A stretch of DNA of 64,000 bases. Source: Filobacillus milosensis. GTDB lineage: Bacteria; Bacillota; Bacilli; Bacillales; Alkalibacillaceae. The notes beneath the pieces were generated by a model that worked only from the letters and a program-made list of their open reading frames with translations, was not told where the DNA came from and made no database searches. The translations under genes were made by a program, and so were the position numbers. Position 1 is the first letter of the stretch, and each line of letters starts with the position of its first letter. Below are positions 1 to 8,857 of the stretch, one piece after another. The stretch covers positions 1 through 64,000 of the forward strand of contig NZ_SOPW01000018.1 of assembly GCF_004402015.1 (NCBI RefSeq), read 5' to 3'.

Positions 1-480
1 GAGACATGTGTTTTATAAGCATCAGGAGAACTTGTCTGAGAAGCAACGGTGGTACTTAGAACACTACTTAAGTAAATCTGATTATTTGAGAAAAGCTTAT
101 CAATTAAAAGAAGAGTATCGAGCGTGGTTCGAAGAAGCAAAGGCTCTTGGGTCTAAGCATCTAAAGTTAATTAAAGAGAAGTTATATCAATATTATGATC
201 TCGTTAAAACTTCAGGAATAATTGAATTTGAAAGGTCAATATCGACCTTTCAAAATTGGCAAAAAGAGATTATGAACAGCTTCGCTTTCAACTTACATAA
301 TGGGTATGTTGAAGGGATAAATAACCAGACCAAAGTCATTAAACGTAACGCATTTGGATTTAAAGAGTTTGATCGTTTTAGATTAAAGGTGTTATTACAC
401 CATCAATATAAAAATGTAGCAGTTCGAGTCGCATAAATTAGGAGTGAGCGTTCGCTCACCCCAACATTTGACTTAGAACC
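1..480 (+). mobile_element. Right end of an ISL3-family insertion sequence (partial)
   Basis: The 3' part of a transposase gene runs in from the left edge and is followed by a short hairpin (gtgagcg / cgctcac, 444-459). A candidate terminal inverted repeat follows, ccaacatttgacttagaacc at 461-480. ISL3 elements typically end in a repeat of this type just after the transposase stop. The left end lies outside the window, so the element's completeness and target duplication cannot be judged. It sits downstream of an orphan riboswitch and may have displaced that riboswitch's gene. Confidence 0.75.
2..436 (+). CDS. ISL3-family transposase, C-terminal part (cut by window edge)
   Basis: The reading frame is open at the left edge; the first internal start (GTG at 8) is not the real one. 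The visible ~144 residues match the C-terminal part of ISL3 (IS204/IS1001/IS1096/IS1165) DDE transposases. The segment 'YVEGINNQTKVIKRNAFGF' followed by a 'FDRFRLKVLLHH' end is characteristic and contains the region of the last catalytic acidic residue. It would cut and rejoin element ends during transposition. Activity cannot be judged because the N-terminal zinc finger and first catalytic aspartates are outside the window. Confidence 0.85.
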   Translation, partial: RHVFYKHQENLSEKQRWYLEHYLSKSDYLRKAYQLKEEYRAWFEEAKALGSKHLKLIKEKLYQYYDLVKTSGIIEFERSISTFQNWQKEIMNSFAFNLHNGYVEGINNQTKVIKRNAFGFKEFDRFRLKVLLHHQYKNVAVRVA

Positions 481-543
481 TTTTTAATTTGTAACTACCT
501 GATAAAAATTTAAATATAAATTCCTCCTAGTTGGATTGTTGTA

Positions 544-657
544 ATGATTGATAAATTGAGAGAGATGCTTGATTTATATGGGGATGTTTGATAAATAATA
601 ATGTTGCTTAATAAGAGTGGATGTATGATTGATATGTCAGTGAAATGCTTGATATCC
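544..657. repeat. Array of ~21-bp-spaced ATGCTTGAT-type elements
   Basis: Six degenerate copies of a short element (atgattgat, atgcttgat, atgtttgat, ttgcttaat, atgattgat, atgcttgat) begin at about 544, 565, 584, 604, 625 and 645, a spacing of 19-21 bp. The ~12 bases between copies are not conserved. The same motif family with the same spacing recurs at 33123-33240. No open reading frame covers it. It lies between the IS end and the minus-strand riboswitch. Confidence 0.65.
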
Positions 658-686
658 TTCGGGTTTGACTAAAAGAGGGGAATTTC

Positions 687-763
687 GGCAGCTCGGCGGT
701 CATAGCATTTGGTGATGCGTTAGACCCGTAGCTTTGCGTCCTCATCTTTCAATGAGTTTGCCT
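687..763 (-). promoter_or_regulatory. Cyclic-di-GMP-I (GEMM) riboswitch aptamer without an adjacent gene
   Basis: Read on the minus strand, this stretch contains the conserved GEMM-I core: GGCAAA, then GAAAG, GACGCAAAGC, an ACGGGTCTAA block and a closing GCC. Its central conserved core is identical to that of the riboswitch at 62569-62642. Transcription would run leftwards, but to the left there are only degenerate 21-bp elements and an insertion sequence. No terminator, ribosome site or gene follows. It starts just past the stop codon of the YwqE-like gene (783). It is probably an aptamer that lost its gene. Confidence 0.88.
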
Positions 764-782
764 TTATCGAGGTTATTAATGA

Positions 783-1550
783 CTATAAAAGGCCAAGGAT
801 TTTTTTCTTTTTAACTCGCATCGGTTGTTCAACAACGATGTGTCCATTTTCTGCAAGAATTTCAGCGTTCTCTTTTAAATAATATACAGTATCTTGACCG
901 AATTGATTGCTAATTTCTTTCCAGGCTTCTTTCCAAAAGAAGTTTCGATTATTTGTATTGTGGGCATCTGAGGCGATGAAATGCACAAGGTTTGCTTCAA
1001 TTAAGTCGAGACTAAATTTCTTAATCTTCTTCCCGAACTTACCAGCGATACTAGCTGTTGTTACTTGAGTTAATATACCGTTCTTTACGAGTTTGTATAA
1101 CAAGTCTGGGTGTTCAATAAATTCTTTGTTTCGTTCTGGGTGTGCGATAATTGGTTGGTATCCGGAGAGCTGTAAATCAAATAGTAGGCGTTTGGCGTAT
1201 TCTGGTATGTGGTTAGAAGGGAATTCAATTAAGATAAATTTTCCTTTTTCACCTAGTGAGAGAACTTGATTACTCTCGAGCAACTCTTTCAAATCGCCAC
1301 TAGCACGAATTTCCTGTCCGGACCGAACAATGAGATCAATGCCTTCTTCCTGTAGATGATGATTTAATTCCTTAAGTTTTAGTTGGAGGGTGTCTAAGTC
1401 ATAATTGAATCGCCGATCTAAGTAATGAGGTGTGGCATAAATCAGTCGTATTCCTTCTTTATGGGCTTGCTTGGCCATATCTATGCTTTCGCTCAGATGA
1501 GCTGCTCCGTCGTCGATGCCAGCTAAGATATGACTGTGGATATCAATCAT
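783..1550 (-). CDS. ywqE: CpsB/YwqE-type protein-tyrosine phosphatase (PHP domain)
   Basis: A 255-residue PHP-fold metallophosphatase. It opens with the metal-binding 'DIHSHIL' motif at residues 3-9, followed by 'DDGA', 'YATPHY', 'IAHPERN' and 'ASDAHN', all metal-ligand motifs of the CpsB/CapC/YwqE family. Such enzymes remove phosphate from the tyrosine cluster of bacterial tyrosine kinases and so regulate capsule/EPS polymerisation and UDP-sugar enzymes. It is the last gene of a leftward cassette with the BY-kinase (1634-2320) and its membrane activator (2310-3056). A 253-residue paralogue lies at 29254-30015, on the far side of the EPS island. The family assignment is secure; the exact substrates are inferred. 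Confidence 0.93.
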   Translation of the reverse strand: MIDIHSHILAGIDDGAAHLSESIDMAKQAHKEGIRLIYATPHYLDRRFNYDLDTLQLKLKELNHHLQEEGIDLIVRSGQEIRASGDLKELLESNQVLSLGEKGKFILIEFPSNHIPEYAKRLLFDLQLSGYQPIIAHPERNKEFIEHPDLLYKLVKNGILTQVTTASIAGKFGKKIKKFSLDLIEANLVHFIASDAHNTNNRNFFWKEAWKEISNQFGQDTVYYLKENAEILAENGHIVVEQPMRVKKKKILGLL

Positions 1551-1633
1551 TGAACCACTCCCTAATAAGGTTTTGTAAACTCATACTACCATAGGTCTAA
1601 AGTTTGTCAATAATGTAAATTTGTAGAAAATTG

Positions 1634-2320
1634 TCATCTTCCATAATAATAGTAATAGTGAGTTTTTTCGACATCACGGTCGTTTAACACGACCCCTAGT
1701 AAATTTGCTCTAGCTTGTTCCAGTAATTCTTTCGCTTTTTTAGCGCTTTCACGATCTGTTTTTTTACTTCTAACTACTAACAACACACCATCTACCAGAT
1801 TAGAGAGCACTTGTGAGTCTGTGACCGCCAGCACTGGTGGTGTATCAAAAATAACTAAATCATACTGACTCTTAACCTGCTTTAGTAATTGTTGCATCGC
1901 GTTAGAACCTAATAACTCAGAAGGGTTAGGTGGAATTGGACCGCAAGACATGATGTCTAAATTATTTATTCCAGAGTTTTGAACAGTGTCTTCCAACTGG
2001 CGGTCGTCCACTAAATAATTGCTTAACCCATAATTGTTAGGTAAACGAAAAGTATAGTGTACCGTAGGTTTTCTTAAATCTGCATCAATTAATAATACTC
2101 TCTTACCTTGTTGGGCAAATACAACTGCTAAGTTTCCAGTCGTTAAACTTTTACCTTCAGAAGGCCCAGTAGAGGTCACCAACATTGTATGCAAGTCCTT
2201 ATCCACTGATGCAAATTGTAAATTCGTTCTAAGTGTTCGGTATTGTTCAGAAATAGGTGATTTCATATTATCCCTTGCTACTAGAATACGTGGAGTTATA
2301 GACCTTTTTTTACGCGCCAC
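1634..2320 (-). CDS. ywqD: Bacterial tyrosine kinase (CpsD/YwqD family)
   Basis: A cytoplasmic BY-kinase that autophosphorylates on a C-terminal tyrosine cluster and controls EPS assembly. Visible motifs are Walker A 'GPSEGKS', Walker A' 'LLIDADLRKP', Walker B 'VIFDTPP' and a tail of five consecutive tyrosines ('HYYYYYGR'). An ATG at 2380 would overlap the upstream gene by 71 bases and lacks a ribosome site. The GTG at 2320 follows a GGTGGGC stretch, overlaps the upstream stop by 11 bases, and gives a 228-residue protein starting 'MARKKRSITPRILVARDNM', which fits the family. Expression is probably coupled translationally to the membrane activator. Its partner phosphatase is at 783-1550. Confidence 0.92.
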   Translation of the reverse strand: MARKKRSITPRILVARDNMKSPISEQYRTLRTNLQFASVDKDLHTMLVTSTGPSEGKSLTTGNLAVVFAQQGKRVLLIDADLRKPTVHYTFRLPNNYGLSNYLVDDRQLEDTVQNSGINNLDIMSCGPIPPNPSELLGSNAMQQLLKQVKSQYDLVIFDTPPVLAVTDSQVLSNLVDGVLLVVRSKKTDRESAKKAKELLEQARANLLGVVLNDRDVEKTHYYYYYGR

Positions 2321-3056
2321 GTTGCCCACCACGCTTTCTGCTGAATTGTTTACTGGAATCAATAGATTTAATGTTTCCATCAGTAATGGTTGGAATTACA
2401 CCCATGACGGGTAATCCTAACTCTCTCTCAATATCCTCTTCACTTTTAATCGATTGGTCAAAGTATTCCAATACAAAAGCTAATCCAACACCAGACATTA
2501 ACCCAAGTACAATAGAAATTGCTAGATTAAGAGTTAAGTTAGGGCTGATAGGCGATGGGTTTGCTCCCACATCTGCTGCAGATAATACGCTGACATTATC
2601 AACATTCATTAATAATGGAATAGTATTTTGAAACACTTCAACCGTAGTGTTAGCGATGTCTTCTGCTAAAAAAGGATCTACGTCCGTCACCATTACATTT
2701 ACCACTTGTGACCCCTGAGCATTAGATACATTCAGCTTGCCTGCAAGTTGTCCAACAGATAGATCTAAATTTAATTCCTCAATCACTTGGTCCAATATTC
2801 TAGGGCTTTTTATAATAACATTATATGTATTGATAAGTTCAACATTCGTGCGAATATCATTTACATTGTAGTTCAAGTCTCTGAATGTTTCTTTTTGAGT
2901 GACCATGAATTGGGAAGACGCTTCATATCGCGGAGTTATTATATACATGGTGGCAAGAAAGCTAATAATTAAGGCTAATAGAGTAATAGAAATAATTAAC
3001 CAGATACGTTTTTTCAGAACTGAAAATATTTCATTTAGTGATATTGTCTCTTCCAT
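2310..3056 (-). CDS. ywqC: Wzz/YwqC-type chain-length regulator and kinase activator
   Basis: A 248-residue membrane protein of the polysaccharide co-polymerase (Wzz) family. A short cytoplasmic N-terminus leads into a first membrane helix (about residues 18-40, 'IWLIISITLLALIISFLA'). An extracellular domain follows, and a second helix lies near residues 175-198 after the 'NPSPISPN' proline segment. The cytoplasmic tail ('FDQSIKSEEDIERELGLPVMGVIP') is the part that activates BY-kinases. It is the first gene of the leftward cassette, divergent from the EPS island, and probably sets polymer length together with the kinase. Confidence 0.92.
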   Translation of the reverse strand: MEETISLNEIFSVLKKRIWLIISITLLALIISFLATMYIITPRYEASSQFMVTQKETFRDLNYNVNDIRTNVELINTYNVIIKSPRILDQVIEELNLDLSVGQLAGKLNVSNAQGSQVVNVMVTDVDPFLAEDIANTTVEVFQNTIPLLMNVDNVSVLSAADVGANPSPISPNLTLNLAISIVLGLMSGVGLAFVLEYFDQSIKSEEDIERELGLPVMGVIPTITDGNIKSIDSSKQFSRKRGGQRGA

Positions 3057-3226
3057 GTTTAACCTCCAGAAAATATAATTACTGTTATACTACAATAAAT
3101 TCTAGTAAAATAATAGTGATTAAATGTAAAATGCATACATATCTATAAAAATAATGAATTTCCCTCCCTAATTACCATTAAATTAATAAAACGCTATTTA
3201 ATTAACTTGTAAAATTTGTTATTATA

Positions 3227-3255
3227 TTGACATATAGTTTATCGGTGTGTAAGAT
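3227..3255 (+). promoter_or_regulatory. Sigma-A-type promoter of the EPS island
   Basis: TTGACA at 3227-3232 is separated by 17 bases from TAAGAT at 3250-3255, a near-consensus housekeeping promoter. It is followed by an AAGATT/AATCTT inverted repeat and the first EPS gene at 3316. The 235-bp divergent region also has to hold the promoter of the leftward kinase cassette, for which TATAAC-like sequences near 3077 are only weak candidates. Confidence 0.7.
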
Positions 3256-3315
3256 TCTGAAAATCTTATTTTAGGACATATTTACTATATATTGGTTAAG
3301 GAAAGGTTGGTTGGA

Positions 3316-5142
3316 TTGGCTTATAAAACTAGACTATCATTATTGTTTTTATTAGATTCATTGATTGTTTTAAGTTCCATCTATTTAAGCTCATACATAC
3401 TTTACGATACATTTACTATTCGACAGGAAACCATGTTTACCTCCTCAATTGTACTAATCATCTCTCACCATTTATTAGCTTTCGTTTTTGGCCTTTATAA
3501 TAAATCTTGGGAATACGCGAGTATTGGAGAACTATTAAGTATATTTAATGTAGTCACAGTATCGATTATCACGGCTTTAATTGCTCAATTTACCGCTTAT
3601 GATACTGTACTTATTCGTGCTATGGCAGTAACGTGGATGTTACATATTCTATTAATCGGTGGATCGAGATTTGCGTGGCGAGTGTTTAGAGATTACTTCT
3701 TATCATCATCCAAGGGGAAAAAGAGAACGCTTATTATCGGTGCAGGAGCTGGTGGAGCTATGGTGGCGCGTCAGTTACTAAGTAGTAAAGAAAGTGAACT
3801 GAAGCCAGTTGCGTTCTTAGATGATGATTATAATAAACAAAAAATACAAATTCACGGACTACCAATAGCTGGACGGATGGAACATCTACAAAAAGTTGCC
3901 AAGAAGAAAAACATAGAACATATACTCATAGCTATACCATCACTTGAAGTTGGTAGACTGAATGATATTGTCAGTGAATGTACAGAAACAAGTATCAAGA
4001 CTCAAATCATTCCTCGAATCGAAGATATTATGACGGGGAAAGTAGAAGTGAGTCAATTCCGAGACGTTGAAGTTGAAGACTTACTTGGACGAGACCCCGT
4101 GGAACTAGATATTAATAGCATATCAGAATACATAACAGGAAAAACGATATTAATCACAGGTGCAGGGGGTTCGATAGGTTCAGAGATTTGTCGTCAAATC
4201 GCAACATATGAACCGGAAAAGTTAATCCTGCTAGGTCATGGTGAAAATAGCATTTATCAAATTCACCGTTATCTATCAAACCGTTATCAGAATCGATTTG
4301 AAATTATACCAATTATAGCAGATGTTCAGGACAGGGAACGAATCTTTGATATGGTAGGGAAATTTAAGCCGGATGTAATTTATCATGCCGCAGCGCATAA
4401 ACATGTACCTTTGATGGAAGGTAATCAAAAGGAAGCGGTTAAAAATAACATCTATGGAACTAAAAATGTCGCTGAAGCAGCAGACTATCATAACGTCGGC
4501 ACATTCGTATTAGTTTCAACAGATAAAGCTGTTAACCCTACGAACGTGATGGGCGCAACCAAGCGTGTGGCTGAAATGGTGATCCAGAACTTGTCAGCGA
4601 AAAGCCAAACAAAATTTTGTGCAGTTCGGTTTGGGAACGTATTAGGCAGTCGTGGATCAGTCATCCCACTATTTAAAGAACAAATCCAAAACGGTGGACC
4701 TGTAACCGTCACACACCCGGAAATGACACGTTATTTCATGACAATTCCAGAAGCGAGTCAATTGGTCATGCAGGCAGGAGCCCTGGCACGTGGTGGCGAG
4801 GTCTTTGTTCTGGATATGGGTGAACCGGTTAAAATCGTTGACCTGGCGAAGAACTTAATTCGATTATCCGGTCATTCCTTAGACGATATTCCTATTGAAT
4901 TCACCGGCATCAGGCCAGGTGAAAAAATGTACGAGGAACTCCTCGGAGAAGATGAAGTCTCGGATAAACAAGTCTTCCCGAAAATTTATATCGGTAAAGC
5001 TACCCATGAAGCGGTGGGTGGTATAAATGAACAAATCCAAACCTTATTAGACGATGAAAGTAAACTTAAAGAGCGTTTACTTGGGACGATTCAACCGGCA
5101 CATGAAGATATCGACGAGTTAGCAAAGGAAGGTGCGAGTTAA
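3316..5142 (+). CDS. epsC: EpsC/CapD-like membrane UDP-sugar 4,6-dehydratase
   Basis: A 608-residue membrane-anchored nucleotide-sugar dehydratase. About four N-terminal membrane helices are followed by a first nucleotide-binding-like fold ('[13 protein letters not shown]'). A catalytic short-chain dehydrogenase domain then begins at '[18 protein letters not shown]'. The '[12 protein letters not shown]', '[17 protein letters not shown]' and '[16 protein letters not shown]' motifs are those of UDP-GlcNAc 4,6-dehydratases (EpsC, PglF, CapD). The product would feed the EpsN-like aminotransferase at 22642. The TTG at 3316 is preferred because AAGGAAAGG lies 9 bases upstream; an earlier TTG at 3292 has no good ribosome site. 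It is the first gene of the island, and its TAA overlaps the ATG of galU by one base. Confidence 0.93.
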   Translation: MAYKTRLSLLFLLDSLIVLSSIYLSSYILYDTFTIRQETMFTSSIVLIISHHLLAFVFGLYNKSWEYASIGELLSIFNVVTVSIITALIAQFTAYDTVLIRAMAVTWMLHILLIGGSRFAWRVFRDYFLSSSKGKKRTLIIGAGAGGAMVARQLLSSKESELKPVAFLDDDYNKQKIQIHGLPIAGRMEHLQKVAKKKNIEHILIAIPSLEVGRLNDIVSECTETSIKTQIIPRIEDIMTGKVEVSQFRDVEVEDLLGRDPVELDINSISEYITGKTILITGAGGSIGSEICRQIATYEPEKLILLGHGENSIYQIHRYLSNRYQNRFEIIPIIADVQDRERIFDMVGKFKPDVIYHAAAHKHVPLMEGNQKEAVKNNIYGTKNVAEAADYHNVGTFVLVSTDKAVNPTNVMGATKRVAEMVIQNLSAKSQTKFCAVRFGNVLGSRGSVIPLFKEQIQNGGPVTVTHPEMTRYFMTIPEASQLVMQAGALARGGEVFVLDMGEPVKIVDLAKNLIRLSGHSLDDIPIEFTGIRPGEKMYEELLGEDEVSDKQVFPKIYIGKATHEAVGGINEQIQTLLDDESKLKERLLGTIQPAHEDIDELAKEGAS

Positions 5143-6020
5143 TGCAAAAAGTTAAAAAAGCAATTATTCCCGCCGCTGGTCTAGGAACTCGATTCTTACC
5201 AGCAACAAAAGCTCAACCGAAGGAAATGTTACCGATTGTAGATAAGCCAACGATTCAATAAATCGTTGAAGAAGCTATTGAATCCGGAATAGAAGATATT
5301 ATCATTGTTACTGGTAAAAGTAAGCGAGCGATAGAAAATCACTTTGATAAAAACTTCGAATTAGAAAAATGTTGATAAAAAAATGGCAAACATGATTTAT
5401 TAAACAAAGTTCGTGAATCGGTCATAGATATTCATTATGTCAGACAAAAGGAACCACAAGGGTTGGGTCATGCGGTATGGAGTGCGCAAAAGTTTATTAG
5501 TGATGAATCATCTGCCGTTTTACTAGGAGATGACATTGTACGAGCAGAAAGACCAGGGTTAAAACAACTTATTGATGAGTATGAGAAAACAGAAAAATCA
5601 GTGATTGGCGTACAAACTGTTCCTGATGGAGAGACTAACCGATACGGCATCATTGATCCATTAGATCAAGACGGTCGTTTATACCGCGTTAACAACTTCG
5701 TAGAAAAGCCAGAGTTAGGTCAACAACCTTCTAACTTAGCAATTATGGGCCGATATATTCTTAATCCAGAAATTATGAGTTTTTTAGGACAACATAAAAT
5801 TGGTGCAGGAAACGAAATACAATTAACTGATGCGATTCAAATGTTAAATGAAAAGGAATCTGTTTATGCATATGATTTTAAAGGCAGAAGATATGATGTT
5901 GGAGAAATTATGGGATTTTTAAAGACTATGATTGAGATGTCGATGGAACGTGAAGATCTTAAAGATGAACTAATAGACTTTATGACAGAATTGCTTAATA
6001 AAGAAATAGTTACAAGATGA
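5142..6020 (+). pseudogene. galU: galU/gtaB UTP-glucose-1-phosphate uridylyltransferase, interrupted
   Basis: The translated frame matches GalU over its full normal length (293 codons). It begins '[20 protein letters not shown]' and continues through '[17 protein letters not shown]'. A TAA at 5259-5261 then replaces the expected tyrosine codon (CAA-TAA-ATC versus CAA-TAT-ATC). Near 5370 two more stops (TGA TAA) appear where one A is missing from one A-run and one A is extra in the next, so the frame recovers. The rest (from TTG 5463) is intact, with 'LGHAVWSAQKFI', 'NNFVEKPE' and 'GNEIQLTDAI'. The intact enzyme makes UDP-glucose. The three lesions point to decay or to homopolymer errors; another galU copy elsewhere would be needed for UDP-glucose. 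Confidence 0.85.
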
Positions 6021-6073
6021 GTATGAATTTCTATAACCCTTAATGGGTTTTATTTATTGGAGGGGAAGAAGTT

Positions 6074-6763
6074 TTGTACAAAATATATATTAAACGATTA
6101 ATAGATATTATTTTATCTTTACTGGCATTAATTATTCTTTCCCCAATCATTTTAATCATTACAGTTCTAGTGCGGGTGAAACTTGGGAGTCCTGTATTAT
6201 TCAAACAGCAACGTCCAGGGTTAAATGAGTTGATTTTTACCATGTATAAATTCCGAACTATGACAAATGAAAAGGATAAGAACGGTAATCTATTACCTGA
6301 TCATATCAGATTAACCAAATTTGGCCGTTTCCTTAGGTCAACTTCATTAGATGAATTACCAGAGTTATTTAACATTATAAAAGGCGATATGTCTATAGTT
6401 GGACCTAGGCCACAATTGGTACGTGACATGGTGTTTATGTCCAACAATCAAAGACAAAGACATTCTGTTAAACCAGGTCTTACAGGTTGGGCGCAAATAA
6501 ACGGGAGAAACAATCTCTCATGGGAAAATAAATTGAATTTAGATTTAGATTATATAAGTCAAATTTCATTTTCAATGGATATTAAAATTATTTTTCTTAC
6601 GTTATTAAAAGTATTCAAAAAAGAAGATGTTAATACAGAAGGTATGGATACCGCGGAAGACCTTGGAGATTATTTGTTGAGAATAGGTAAGATTGATTCG
6701 ACTGAATATGAGCAAAAAATGAATCAAAGTCAAATTTTATTAGGAAATAAAAAGGTAGGTTGA
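6074..6763 (+). CDS. epsL: Undecaprenyl-phosphate sugar-phosphate transferase (EpsL-like)
   Basis: A 229-residue initiating sugar transferase of the bacterial sugar transferase (PF02397) family. It has one N-terminal membrane helix ('IIILSLLALIILSPIILIIT'-type region, residues ~8-33) and the conserved 'GSPVLFKQQRPG', 'KFRTM', 'FLRSTSLDELPELFNII', 'SIVGPRPQL' and 'KPGLTGWAQINGR' motifs. It would load the first sugar phosphate on the lipid carrier at the inner face of the membrane. The TTG at 6074 follows GGAGGGG. Its length and motifs fit EpsL-type enzymes that use a di-amino-sugar nucleotide, consistent with EpsC- and EpsN-like genes in the same island; the actual sugar is inferred. Confidence 0.9.
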   Translation: MYKIYIKRLIDIILSLLALIILSPIILIITVLVRVKLGSPVLFKQQRPGLNELIFTMYKFRTMTNEKDKNGNLLPDHIRLTKFGRFLRSTSLDELPELFNIIKGDMSIVGPRPQLVRDMVFMSNNQRQRHSVKPGLTGWAQINGRNNLSWENKLNLDLDYISQISFSMDIKIIFLTLLKVFKKEDVNTEGMDTAEDLGDYLLRIGKIDSTEYEQKMNQSQILLGNKKVG

Positions 6764-6771
6764 CTTATTGT

Positions 6772-7986
6772 ATGAATGTTTTATTTTTGATGTTAAATTA
6801 CCCCTATGACCAAAAACGGGAACATATGTATAAAGACTTAAGTAGGAAATTTGCAGAAGAAGGACATAACGTAAATGTAGCTGCGTTATTAGAAGATAGA
6901 TACGGAGATAACACATTCGTACAAGACGAGGGTAATCATAAGATACTTTGGATTAAAGCAGGTAATTACTTTGGTGTTAATAAATTCAAAAAAGGTTTCA
7001 CTGCTTTAATGCTTCCATTTTATTTCAATAATGCTATTAATAAGCATTTTAAAGGAATAGATTTTGACTTAGTTATCTATCCGACACCTGCAATTACACT
7101 TTATTATACAGTGAGGAAATTAAAAAAGAAATTTTCGAATGCAAAATATTTATTAGTAGTTAAAGATATTTTTCCACAGAATGCAGTAGATATTGGGTTA
7201 ATGAGCAAAGGTATTGTTTATAAAATTTTTCGTAATATCGAGAAAAAGATTTATAATATCTCAGATTACTTAGGGTGTATGTCCCAACAAAATATTAACT
7301 ATTTAAAACAATATAAAAATATCAGACCTAATAAATTCTTTATCTTAGAAAATTGGTCAACTATTTATAAAGTAAGTAAACTTTATGAAACTGAAAAGAA
7401 ATATGTTAGAGAAAAATACAATATTTCTAATAAATTCGTATGCACTTTCGGAGGAAATATTAGTCCAGCAAATGAATTGGAATTTTTAATAGATTTAGCA
7501 GATAAACTACAAAGAAATAATGTTAATGATGTTAAATTTCTAATCATCGGTAAAGGGATAGCCAAAAGAAAAATTGAAAATATTATTCAAAAAAAACAAT
7601 TGAAAAATGTTGAAATGTTCGATTTCGTACCTACTGAGGAATATGATCAATTACTAAAATTAAGTGATATAGGGTTAGTTAATTTAAACAGAAATTACAC
7701 TATACCAAATATACCTTCTAAAACTCTTAATTTGATGAGACTTGGAAAACCTGTATTAGCTGCAACGGATTCCAATACAGATTATAATGTCCTAATTACT
7801 GAAGAAGCAAATTGTGGTTTGTGGTGTGAAACAGGCGATTTGGATACATATTATAGTAATTTTATGTTGTTAAAAGAATCTGCTGAGTTAAGAGAAACTC
7901 TTTCTGAAAATGCAAGGGATTATTTTGAGAGAAATCTTACAACTGATAAAGCATATCAAAATATTATGGGAAAAGTAGGAGAGTAG
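6772..7986 (+). CDS. Glycosyltransferase, GT4 type
   Basis: A 404-residue two-domain GT-B glycosyltransferase. It starts 'MNVLFLMLNYPYDQKREHM' and has the C-terminal UDP-sugar-binding region 'IPNIPSKTLNLMRLGKPVLAATD'. Its overall pattern is that of WbuB-like family 4 transferases, many of which transfer amino-sugars such as FucNAc. The ATG at 6772 is preferred because AAAGGTAGG lies at 6751-6759; the TTG at 6760 abuts that site. It acts in the cytoplasm on the lipid-linked repeat unit. Donor and acceptor cannot be told from sequence. Confidence 0.85.
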   Translation: MNVLFLMLNYPYDQKREHMYKDLSRKFAEEGHNVNVAALLEDRYGDNTFVQDEGNHKILWIKAGNYFGVNKFKKGFTALMLPFYFNNAINKHFKGIDFDLVIYPTPAITLYYTVRKLKKKFSNAKYLLVVKDIFPQNAVDIGLMSKGIVYKIFRNIEKKIYNISDYLGCMSQQNINYLKQYKNIRPNKFFILENWSTIYKVSKLYETEKKYVREKYNISNKFVCTFGGNISPANELEFLIDLADKLQRNNVNDVKFLIIGKGIAKRKIENIIQKKQLKNVEMFDFVPTEEYDQLLKLSDIGLVNLNRNYTIPNIPSKTLNLMRLGKPVLAATDSNTDYNVLITEEANCGLWCETGDLDTYYSNFMLLKESAELRETLSENARDYFERNLTTDKAYQNIMGKVGE

Positions 7987-7989
7987 TAG

Positions 7990-8850
7990 ATGAATATTGT
8001 TATAATTGGTGCGGCACGTTCAGGCACTAATATGTTGAGAGATCTTTTAACTAACCTAAATAATATTGCTACTTGGCCATGTGATGAAATTAATTATATT
8101 TGGCGCTATAGCAATCGTTCAACAGAACATGATGAATTCACAATAAGTGAAGTTAATGATAAAAATATAGACTATATTAATAAACAATTTGAATGGGTAC
8201 GTAAAAAATATAATGTAGAACATGTAGTTGAAAAAACGTGTGCCAATTCATTAAGAGTAGAGTTTGTTGATTCAATCGTGAAGGATCCTAAATATGTGTT
8301 TATATTTAGAGATCCCATAGATGTCATTGCGAGTGCAGATAAAAGGTGGAAAGCAGAACTAGACATTAAGTACATCTTAGATAAGGCAAGGTTCATTCCA
8401 TTTTCAGATGTACCCTATTATGGTAGTAAATATTTATTGAATCGTGTGCAGAAGTTATTAAATAAGGAAAAACGTTTATCTTATTGGGGGCCCAAATATA
8501 AAGGATTTGAAAAAGATGCATCTAGTTTAAACGCAGTCGAAATTTCAGCAAAACAATGGAAGAAATCTGTTGAAAAATCAGCTGAAACTCTAAAGCAAAT
8601 CCCTTCTTCAAAGTATATTGCTATTGAGTATAATAACTTTGTAAAAGACCCTGAAAAACACTTGAAAAGTATATTGGATTTCTTAAACCTTAACTATAAT
8701 GAGAGTGCTATTCAGGGTATTAGTGAAAACGTGTCTAGCAAAAGTATTGGTAAAGGGTATGAGTCACTAGATGATAGAGAAAGAGCAATAATAAATGATA
8801 TCGTTGGTGATACTTATCGAAAAATAAAAGAGGACTTTATTAAGGTGTGA
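7990..8850 (+). CDS. Sulfotransferase family protein (PAPS-dependent)
   Basis: A 286-residue protein with both halves of the sulfotransferase signature. The 5'-phosphosulfate loop 'GAARSGTNML' is at residues 7-16. The 3'-phosphate-binding segment 'YVFIFRDPIDVIASADKRW' is at residues 102-120, with the conserved Arg and Ser. Such enzymes move sulfate from PAPS to a hydroxyl or amino group of a glycan. It lies 3 bases after a glycosyltransferase and directly before the FucNAc genes, so a sugar of the EPS repeat unit is the likely acceptor. The island's own PAPS genes are at 23801-29232. Its low GC matches its immediate neighbours. Confidence 0.85.
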   Translation: MNIVIIGAARSGTNMLRDLLTNLNNIATWPCDEINYIWRYSNRSTEHDEFTISEVNDKNIDYINKQFEWVRKKYNVEHVVEKTCANSLRVEFVDSIVKDPKYVFIFRDPIDVIASADKRWKAELDIKYILDKARFIPFSDVPYYGSKYLLNRVQKLLNKEKRLSYWGPKYKGFEKDASSLNAVEISAKQWKKSVEKSAETLKQIPSSKYIAIEYNNFVKDPEKHLKSILDFLNLNYNESAIQGISENVSSKSIGKGYESLDDRERAIINDIVGDTYRKIKEDFIKV

Positions 8851-8857
8851 GAACAAA

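Noticed and set aside
2320-2380. ATG 2380 as start of the BY-kinase
   Set aside because: No ribosome site, 71-base overlap with the upstream gene, and an N-terminus longer than the family norm; GTG 2320 fits better.
5259-5380. Selenocysteine or readthrough at the galU stops
   Set aside because: The first stop is TAA and the later pair is TGA TAA caused by indels in A-runs; no insertion element is visible and bacterial GalU has no such residue.
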